Positions 55,501 through 64,000 of a stretch of DNA of 64,000 bases are shown one piece after another (the stretch's first letter is position 1; the number at the start of each line of letters is the position of its first letter). The notes under the pieces were generated by a model. That model was not told the origin of the DNA and did no database searches. It saw only the letters and a program-made list of their open reading frames with translations. The stretch is from NCBI GenBank assembly GCA_048772705.1, contig JBLWGC010000202.1, forward strand, positions 186,001 to 250,000, written 5' to 3'. Position numbers and translations under genes: made by a program. The DNA comes from Leidyana gryllorum EB-2025a. Lineage: Eukaryota > Apicomplexa.

Positions 55501-56719
55501 CTGTCGCTTCTCGCCCCTTAACATCGTGGGGTATCGATCCAAAGCCACTGGTACCACAGACCCGTGAGCATCGCCCAGAATAAAGACCGCAACGCGGTGC
55601 CATGCGCTCTGGAAGCCCATTTCCACGTGAAACTCGTGGAACGCGATGTAATGACCCAATGCTCGACCATTCTGCCAGCAACCTTCATATATCAAACGAT
55701 CGTCCGATATCAGCCGACCCCATCCGTGTCGACGACCCTTCAGTGTTTCCCCCACATAAAAGTACTTTCGCCGGCCCCCAACACCGCCACTCCCCTCGAC
55801 ACCCATTCCCCCACACGATGACTCACTCAACGCTCCTCCCACTGATGCGTTTGCGAATCCTGCTGCTCCTCCTCCTCCTCCTCCGGGTCCCCCCATCGCA
55901 CCACCTCCCGCTGTCCTGGTCAGCGTGGGATACCTAAGGCGCACAACGATAACAATGAAAGCAGCGCAGCAATGGCCACAACAACAATAGATGGTCACTC
56001 CAGGGGGGGCAAGGGGGGTGACCAAAGTGACGTGTGGGAGAGTCAAAGTGGGAGTGTGTGTATGTTCTTTACCTGCGTCTGATGCTGCGTTCCCGTCTGA
56101 CGAAAGATGAAGCTCGCGATGAGGCAAGTGACCTTGTTTGTGGGGGGGAGGGTGTGGGTGGGTCGTGTAGCAGGATTTTGTCATGAGTGGAACCGGAGGC
56201 GACGGAGAGCGCGTCTAATGCGGCTCTATGGTCATCGGGTGAGAATAAGGGCGGGTTGTGGGAAGCCGCCGCACCTTCCACAGGTATAGTGGTGGGTGAC
56301 TTTGCTCCCCCTTCTGTAACTCTGGAGCCTAACACGGTGGGGTCCGAGTTGAACTTGACTCTTCGATGGCGATTGTAGACCCATACCCTATCGGTGGCTG
56401 AGCCAACCACATATTGCGGGTAGAGAGGGTGGGCGAGTTCGATATCGAACCCGCCCGTGTCGGCACAGGTCAGAGCTTCGACGGCCAAGTGGTCATTATG
56501 ATGTCTTCTTCGCCAGAGTGGCTCGGCAATGGGGGTGAAGAGTTGATCTAACGAGGGCTGTTCATGAGCGGTAAGCTGCTGCAGCTGTTGTGGCGTCGTT
56601 TGCGTTAGCAATAGTTGTTGTTGTTGTTTGTTGTGGGTTGGTGAGCGACTTGGCTGCTGCGGCTGCTCTTCGTGGGGTCCCACGATTGGACGGAGGAGCG
56701 TACTCCAGGCTTCGTGCAT
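52598..56719 (-). CDS. MORN-SAM-protein kinase fusion
   Basis: One predicted protein from in-phase exons. N-terminal exon (56719 to about 56083): MHEAWSTLLRPIVGPHEEQ, Gln runs, and a WD-like strand (PLYPQYVVGSATDRVWVYN). The second exon carries a poly-Gly run and MORN-like repeats (YFYVGETLKGRRHGWGRL, YEGCWQNGRALGHYIAF), an acidic linker, and a SAM domain (FANWTNAHICLFLAAVGAY, FRKHNITGNSVQSL, LERIGITDAHTRRFL). Via an intron with CA repeats and a GTCAGT donor it continues into a kinase: RRLGAGGHALVFQG, VALKVF, a 150-residue insertion, HEVAIMELIEPHPNVL, HRDIKPSNFL, ISDFGMAK, SIYYAAPE, FSYGVSFWEALTGRP. It ends NTVRAFMGI. The kinase is tyrosine-kinase-like in style. The SAM-kinase splice is the weakest link. 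Confidence 0.72.
54383..54424. repeat. CA-rich microsatellite in kinase gene intron
   Basis: Imperfect CACACG/CGCACA tract in the intron between the SAM and kinase exons. Confidence 0.7.
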
Positions 56720-56823
56720 CAAGCGTTACAGCCGCAGGCGCGAAAGCATAACATCCTATAAGTCCGCTCCTGAATGACGGACAAACAGTCTTCTTCTGGC
56801 TCCACACAATGTCGGTTGGTTGA

Positions 56824-56840
56824 AGAAGAAGAAGAAGAAT
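56824..56840. repeat. (GAA)n run between two leftward genes
   Basis: GAAGAAGAAGAAGAAGAA in the 215-nt spacer between the stop of the giant MORN gene (56935) and the start of the MORN-SAM-kinase gene (56719). Confidence 0.7.
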
Positions 56841-56934
56841 AAAGAACTGAGTACAACAAGTTTAATGTCACTTCACAGTCACCACGCTACGCTAAACGAA
56901 TTGGTTGAAGTTGATTGATGATCGGCTCTCTCGA

Positions 56935-59900
56935 CTAAGAATGCTCTGTTGGGGCGGTGAACAAAGTGTCCTTCATGAACATCGGCATCGCCGAATATGG
57001 CCTCAAACACGCCGGATCGTACTGATCGCGATGTACCTCCATGTCTTCAGTTGCGACCACCTTCTCCACTCCGAATACCAATGTACCAGCAGCTTCACCG
57101 TCCTTGCCGGTGAGATTCACTGTATTCGCGTCCTCGTCTCCATCCCGCCGGTTGCTTGCCAACCAGTTCTCCAGATTGAACATACCCGTACCGATAGGTT
57201 TGTCTGTCTTGCGACTCGCATCCGCCGCCGTCATACCCGTACCCACATCACACACAGTGAAGTATATGGCTTTTGTCTTCACAAACGGCAAAATCACCGT
57301 CTGGTTCCACACAGGATTCGCTCCGTTCACCTCATCAGCCTTCGTCGCAATGTCGTGATGCAACAATTGGATCCGCACGGCCGCACGTAACTTTCGAGTC
57401 TTGTGAGGGTTAATCAAATCCTTGGCATATCGAATGCGAAGTCTGTACACATATTGGTCGTCGCTCGGATCCACTGGAGCCGTTTCGCGCTCAAACGGAC
57501 AACTGCGTCTCTCAGGTACTTCCGGCATGTCGCCCTCAACCATACGGTACTCTGTAACCACAAGAATTTTAGATCCACTACTGTCTGCCACCGCCGCACA
57601 CTCACCGAATGGATGTTGTTCGTGCCGCTCCCACATATCACCACCCCAATTCTGCATAGTCACCCACAAATCGCTGCTCAGACGCGAACCCTTATCCTGG
57701 TAGGGCCGAGTCTTGCTCTTCAACTCGGGCATTGACCGGACAGTCGGTTCTGGGAACGATGGAATCGCTCCACACGGGCCACCCTTGCGGTACGCCTTTA
57801 GTGACTTGGGTTTCAGTCGGCCTTCCTCGAACCTGTACAACGGGAAACAATGTCACACAAACAGTCGGGAGCGATGCATCAGCCAGTCAATTGCAATTGA
57901 CAAGGAGGGGTCACCAAGGTGCCAACCCAGCAATTGCACACACCACACACGGAGACAACAACTTACTCGACAGTGTATTTCTCGTCGTCTTCGGCGAGAT
58001 AGACACCAATTCCGTGTGGTTTGTCATCCTTCCAGCTTCCCTCGTAGCTGCGTCTCTGTGTGCTGGACGAGACATCATTGAAGGTGAAGACACCTTTGCC
58101 GTCTCTCAGCCCTTGTGCCATTTGACCTTCGTATATGCCATCAGGAGCGTAGAGGGTTCCACGGCCGTGCGGTACGTCGTGTTCCCAGAGACCATCGTAG
58201 ATGAGGCCACCCGCAACGCTCTCGAACAGTTTGCCCAGACCGCATCTGTCACCCCGGTCCATCGGGCCGACATACACCATTCCGTTCGGCAGGTAGTAAG
58301 CGTCCGCTCTGCCGTGCGCCTGATCGTTCTCCCATTGTCCCTTGAGTATAGCTTTATCGTCGGGGTCACAGACAATACCGCGTCCATTACGAAGTCCCTC
58401 TTTGAACTCTCCTCGGTAGATGATGCCTCCACTGACTCTGCCAGCGACATCCTGGAAGAAGCCGACGCTGCCTCTGCCGTGTGGCTGTCCGTTCTTGAAC
58501 TCGCCCTCGAACCAGTTGAAGTTGATTCTTTGGCGTAGATCTTTATGGACATCAATGCGGCAGAAACCGCCGCCCAGCCGGTCGTCCTCGAAGTGCCCTT
58601 CGACGTAAAGTTTGTCACCGGCGGCCACCATAACGCCATTGCCATGACGCTTTCCTTCACGGAACTCTCCCCAATACGTCACCTTGTCGGGTCCGCGTCC
58701 GAATTCCATAACGCCATATCCTTCGGGTTTACCGTTACGGAAGTCTCCAAAGTAGTTCATCGGACAAATCGGGCAGTAGTAGTGACCCTTTCCATTGGGC
58801 CGGTTGTTCATAAGCCCGCGGTCATCCGCCTTGAGGAATCGGGTGCCATCAGCAAAGTGCACCTCGCCGTCTCCCAGTCGTTGACCAAAGTCCTGAGCTC
58901 CCAGAGACGGGTCGAGGACACGAGCCCAGTGTCCGGTGTGCGGGAGGTACTCGTCTTCCCTAACTCTGCCGTCGGCCAACGGGCTGCCAGTTTGGGCTCC
59001 ACTGACATTCACGTCGTCGTCGTCAAAGTCGTTGGCGCCCACAGCCCGATTCTTGAAGTAGTTGGCGTCGAGGTTAGCGATTGTCGTCTCCAGCACTCCC
59101 TCGTGGCCACAAGCAGAGATACTTCGGACAGTGTCAACGACGAGTTGTTTCGAGCGGGGTTCTAATGGACCCATTCTGCCGTCCTCTGTGTATCCATCGA
59201 AGCGGCGAGGTTTCTCTGCTTCGGAGGTGGCGGCCGAGTCTGTGCCAATGACAATGTCTCGGTGTCTCGCGGCAGCAAAGAAGTTCTTAATCTTTGCCAT
59301 ATCGGTGATGGGGCCACTCGCGGTCGGGAGTGTGTCGCCGCGAGTCATCTCTTTCGGCACAGAGAAGGTACCCTGGAAACCGGTGATAATGTGTTTGTTG
59401 CCGGGATCTTTGGAGGTTCGCAATCGGTAAATCTCATCGGGGTCGTCGAGTGTGAGTGTACCCAAGCCGAAAGGCTCATCGTTCGCGAAACCTCCTCGGT
59501 ATTCCCAGCGTTTTCCGTCTTTATCAGTGAACTTGAGAGTTCCTTCTCCATTCCGACGGCCTTCGTGCAGATCGCCCTCGTAAGGAGTATCGGTGGCCTG
59601 CACCACCGATGAGAGTTCAACATTGTTCCCGTGGAAACGCCAGTCTTGACGCTCTCCCAGCAACTCGCCCGGTTTCAGCGGTTGATTCTTCGGTGTCTCG
59701 GGGGCAGCTTTCTCTTCCACCTCGATCGGACGGCCGCGGGGTGGCACGTATTCATTCTCGCTTTGTTCACCCTCAACGGCGTCCGCATCGATGACATTAG
59801 TGTCGCTGTCGCTCACATTCTTCCCGAATCCGCTATCCTCTGAGCTTAGAGAACTGTCGCTCACTGCCAGGGCGTCATCGCGATCGAACAGGTTCGGAGG

Positions 59901-62900
59901 AGCCACTTGTGTGGGAGCCGTGATTCCGGGCTCCTTGCTTCCCAGAGTGTCATCGTAGCCAGGCACACGTCCGTCAAAGTCTGCGTTGTCACGCGGAGGT
60001 TTCTCCATTTGACAGCCGCGGATCACAGATTCCCAGCGCGCCAAGTCAGCCGGCCACAAACGGAAGGTCAAAGGCCAAGTGTACAGCTTATCGTTGCCCT
60101 GCTGCTGCTGCTCATACCACATCTCGCGTGGGAGAAGGTTATCGGGATTCGAGGCGTCTTGGGTGAATCCCAACATGATACGGCGCTCTTCTCCGCGAGG
60201 GATAAAGTTGTTATCGAAAGCATCGTCGTGGACTCGCTTCACATAGGTATCGTGAACAACAGGAGCGTCGGTATTACGACGGAAGACCAGCTTCCCAGTC
60301 ATCGTGTCGCCAAAGTCGCAGCCGTACTCTTCCTCGGGAATAGCCGCAATGTCTTCCATACAGAATATGGCCTCGAAACAACGCAGAGGAATGTACCATC
60401 CCACCACACGATTCCATGGGTCGCACTTATCATCCAATCCACTCTCCACCCGGTCAGACGGCAACATTATTTTGATACCAGTGCCCGTCAACTTGAGGAA
60501 ACAAATCTCCCAACGCCTCATGTTCGGACTCGGCCGACCGGTAGTGCTGTCCACGCCCCAAACTCGGACCAATGCCAGCATTGATCCAAGTGGATCTGGA
60601 CGCCAAATCGGATTCACGCCGCGCACCTCACGACTACTCACTACATAGTGCAGGGCGGTTTGTGTACGACCACGTGGCAAGTTCTCCGGCTTGTAAGCCA
60701 CATACTTGAGAACCCGCATAATCTGAGCGTGAGTGAACTCGAAACACGTCAGATCGCCGTGCGACCGGATCTGAGATTCAGCTCCCTCTTCCTTGATGAG
60801 CCAGTCGCCCAGCTGACGTTCCCATTGATGGAACTGAGCCTCCCACTTGGAGGTTTTGCTAATCATCTTCTCCTGAACTATCATCGGATACACAAAGTTC
60901 GGCAGCGTCGCCTCGTACGGGGCCTTCAGCTGACGAACCACAGCAATCGCCGCATTGATGTCTTCAATTGAACCCTCTTCGCTCTGTTGAAGAGCGTCCA
61001 AGTTGGCCTGCGCCTCGTACAGCTGCAGATCCTTGTAGGCACTGGCCCAAATCTTGTACTCGTTCTGCACGCGGGTGATGGCTCCCATCAGGCGATCCAA
61101 ACGGGCGCTCAGAAGAGACTTGAGTGATGGCTCAGCGGCAGATACCAAATGCAGGTACGGACGCACTCGGGGGTTCTGTGTGTCTCGGAGGGGATCCAAA
61201 TAACACGCGTGTGCATCCAACATATCCGGCAGGCCGCGTGCCTTCCAGAAGGCAATGTATTCAGCGGGGGTTATTATACGGTACCAGAGGTCCGACAGGG
61301 CAGAGTTCTCGGTACGCAACTGTGTTGCCATGGCGAGGTACTCCTGTTTACGGGCACTCAACTTGTAGACCGCCTCCTCAAAGTCGGGCTCAACACGCCA
61401 TTTACGACTGATTGGGTCAACACACTGCACAAGGGTGCATGGAATGCGTTCGATGGAGCCAACAAGGTGAGGTGAGCGCATATCATCTCCCCAAATGGTG
61501 TCCATCTCGCCGAGGACCACTCCCATCTTCTGTGTCAGGAAACCGCTGCTGCCGGGGAGATCCAATCCACTGAGTAGGAACTCGTAGGCATTGGTCTGTC
61601 TCGGATCAATGTCGATGGTAATAGTTTTGTCAGAGTCGCGGATGACACACCAGGCAGCACTGTCGAGATCAGTGATCTCTTCGCCAGGGTTCGGGAGGAA
61701 TCGAATCTCGCCTCTGGTGGAAGGAGGTTCGTTAGTGGTGGCGTGAATGAGTCCGCCACGAGGTTTGATCTTCCAGACAACACGGTATGGATCGTCGCCA
61801 TGCAAAAGAGCATATTGAGTACGAATGATCATATATCGGTTCTCGGTGTCCCAAACGACGTGGTGTCTGGCAGGATCGTGGCGTTCTTCGTGTCCCTCTG
61901 GATTGATAATGCTCATCTCTTCCTGCAGGTCGGGGGCACAGCCGACTGGAACCTTAACAACGAGACGGCCTGGGTCACGGCAGACGGTCTCTGCTTCCCA
62001 GCGGCCGGTGAGATGGCCACTGCTTTCTTGCGAATGGTCTTCATAGGTGTATGTGTCATCGATAGGGGGTGCTTTGAATGTGAGTTTGATATTATAGGTA
62101 CGTCCAGGCAGGATTCCGGGTCCTCTAATTCGTACTAGTTGGTCGACCTTATCGACCTTGATGACATAGCCGTGTCCCGGAAGGCCTCTCTTGATGACTC
62201 CAGGGGGCGGAACTAATTTGGGGTCGGTGAAGAGAGTGAGATAGCTGTCATCGCGCCAGTCATGACGGACTCTGGGTTGGTACCGTAGGGTGTTGTGGTT
62301 GACAATCTGGATTGTGCAGGCGACTCTGCTGTCTTGGCTGTGTTTGGAGGCTCCGAACTGGGCCATTGGGAGCGCTATGGGCATAGTTCTGTCCAGTTCA
62401 GGTCTGAAGACCGCGATGGTGCCGGCAGTGAAGAGGGTCTTTTGCATTCCGTATCGGGGTTGCGTGAGTGGATCATTCTCGTAGAACATTTTGCGTTGAA
62501 TTGACTTGGGAACGACGCAGTCTCCGGACATATGGACTCCAATCTCATTGGATATGACGGAGATCTCGCGACAGTTGAAGTCGCGAACGGTTTCAGACTG
62601 GAATCCTGGGTAGAGGAAAGAGACTGTGACGTCGCGCTGAGTCAAAGCCGCAATGGTTTGTCGGCCGTAGAAGGCAAGTCTATCCGCCAGTGAGGGGAAA
62701 TCGCGGAGGAGATCCACTGTCAATATCAATGAGCTTCGCGTGAACATATAGCATTCGTAGAAACACTTTTGGCATTGACTCCACATCAATTTGGCCGACT
62801 CCCAGTTCAAGAAACACACACCGACAGTTGCCAGAATGAAAGAAGAGATCGAAGCAAAGTCATTTCCCAGAAGCCCAACACTGCTTCGACCGCCCATCAT

Positions 62901-64000
62901 CAACAGGAAACAAATCGTAAACTTCACCGTCTCTGTCAATGCTGGTCCCGTGGCAAAGTGGAACATTGCGTGTGCCGTGCGCGTCTTCCAAAAGTTGTGG
63001 TACTTGAGGTCCTCCCACTTCTCGAACAGCAGCCCATACATAGCATAGAGGGGATGCGAGAACTTTTGGTTATTCTTCAGCTCACGCAGTCTCAGGTAAT
63101 GCTCACGGGCTCGCTGGTCCTTGAAGGGCCACACACTGAACCGCTTCTCTTCCTCGTTCCGGTACTTATTTGCCTTCTCCTCCAGACGGTAGTCCGCCTC
63201 CATTTGAGCGAACCAAGATGCCAGACTCGAGTTCATCACGCCGCTCAGAGTGCAAAAGATCGCCAGACCTCCAGCAGCCACTCCCAAAAGCATCAGAGAC
63301 CGCACGCCAGACACGTCGCTCGTCATAAACGACAGCAACAATATCAACACCACCAACAGAGTGCGGTCAATGGCCCAGTACCCCAGATTGCCCATCTGAG
63401 CTTTGCTGATGAGATTGGATAACGCGTCAGCGTACACCAACGTCAAGTTTTCGCGGGGCACTATGATTGTCATTTGTCGACTCGCAGCCAAATGAGCCCA
63501 GTGTTTCAACAGAATCTCACAGTTGACTTCGCACAACTCTCCATACGCATTCCGGATCGGTTGCTTCGAATACGAGATGAACGCGTCCGGGTATCGGGTT
63601 GACACCTGGTAGTTCCCGTTCATCCCGAGATACTCGGGAGGTCCGACCTTCACAGCGTCGAGGGCCTTGTAGTACTTGAGAGACGCAGGCAAACTGCCGC
63701 GGAGCAGCGGTTCCTCCATCTCGCCTCCTTCATTGCCGGATCCGCCCTTGGCAGCCACCGGAACCGCCCGAGGTGTTTTGTAGGCACCAAAGACGCGCTG
63801 GTTGTCATATTCGTTCCAGGGAGCATTGGTGCGTCGCTCGTCCTCCAAAGCCGGCAGGTTGTTGCCTTCTCCATCGGTCGCTTGGCCTTCGAGCACGTCG
63901 GTGATCTCAATGTCGAAGAGACGGCCAAACAGAGGAAGCCATGGCAAAGGACGCCAGAAAGCCTTGAAGCTCGAGATCCGAGGGTCGCTGTACCGCTGGA
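56935..64000 (-). CDS. Giant membrane protein with MORN repeats and C2 domain (5' part beyond window)
   Basis: The frame is open to the right edge (SDPRISSFKAFWRPLPWLPL). A 6-kb exon (64000 to about 57965) encodes: several membrane helices near 63390-62700 (TLLVVLILLLSFMTSDV, MLLGVAAGGLAIFCTLSGVM, FTICFLLMMGGRSS, ASISSFILATVGVCFLNW); a long beta-rich region (62500-60000) with CDPWNRVVGWYIPLRCFEA; an acidic linker; then ten or so MORN repeats from about 59600 to 57980 (YEGDLHEGRRNGEGTL, YWGEFREGKRHGNGVMV, YRGEFKEGLRNGRGIV, YEGSWKDDKPHGIGVYL). A 122-nt intron joins in phase (VE/FEEGRLKPKS) to a last exon with a C2-like domain (YVYRLRIRYAKDLINPH, NPVWNQTVILPFV, YFTVCDVG). It ends TAPTEHS. MORN and C2 modules suggest membrane anchoring near the cortex. 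No overall homologue recognised. Confidence 0.85.

Noticed and set aside
57732-60584. Several rightward ORFs of 200-270 codons
   Set aside because: Antisense to the MORN-repeat exon, whose repeats and reading frame are unambiguous.
1-64000. CRISPR arrays, bacterial operons, organelle DNA, rRNA genes
   Set aside because: No regular spaced repeats, Shine-Dalgarno-linked genes, organellar genes or rRNA were seen; spliceosomal introns throughout show nuclear DNA.

Overview
This is nuclear DNA from a gene-dense, intron-rich unicellular eukaryote. Genes carry GT-AG introns that are often only 41-52 nt long, the tRNA has internal A and B boxes and a T-run terminator, and the protein set is purely eukaryotic (spliceosome, 40S ribosome biogenesis, ubiquitin E4, PI-PLC, CDK). 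MORN-repeat proteins, a CDK with a PSTTLRE helix (close to the PSTTIRE of Plasmodium PK5) and an SLC43/ApiAT-like transporter point to an alveolate. A perkinsozoan such as Perkinsus is my best guess; that is inference, since no rRNA or other phylogenetic marker lies in the window.

Layout. 0-9.7 kb is read leftward: RIO2 kinase, an unknown gene overlapping its end, tRNA-Gln(CUG), SF3B6, a secreted Gly/Pro/Arg-rich protein, the ubiquitin E4 factor UFD2/UBE4, and the start of a DHHC palmitoyltransferase running off the left edge. 9.7-16.9 kb is read rightward: an OSCA/TMEM63 channel, a small secreted protein and TSR1. A PI-PLC with apparently lost catalytic residues converges on TSR1 (16.8-20.3 kb). 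20.3-26.9 kb is a family of acyltransferase-3 membrane proteins: a deleted copy, an intact copy, a decayed 5' fragment and a diverged copy, with direct and inverted repeats between them. 26.8-32.8 kb is leftward: ER disulfide isomerase, ribosomal protein eS26 and a reductase-sulfotransferase fusion. 32.9-39.1 kb alternates strands: CDK, a 45-aa membrane micropeptide, AAMP/Sqt1, U1A/U2B'' and a coiled-coil protein. 39.2-47.6 kb is rightward: a large unknown protein, an SREK1-like RRM protein and a Claspin-like acidic protein. 47.8-64 kb holds an Unkempt-like CCCH protein, an unknown protein, an MFS transporter, a MORN-SAM-kinase fusion and the 3' part of a giant membrane-MORN-C2 gene that leaves on the right.

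The most striking global property is packing. Tandem genes are separated by 15, 15, 30, 33, 38 and 55 nt, and one pair overlaps by 13 nt. Divergent start codons are only 31-66 nt apart in five pairs. Two convergent pairs overlap in coding sequence. This implies polycistronic transcription with trans-splicing, or very short promoters and leaders. Functionally, RIO2 and TSR1 (pre-40S maturation), eS26 (40S protein) and AAMP/Sqt1 (ribosomal-protein chaperone) serve ribosome assembly; SF3B6, U1A/U2B'' and the SREK1-like protein serve splicing.
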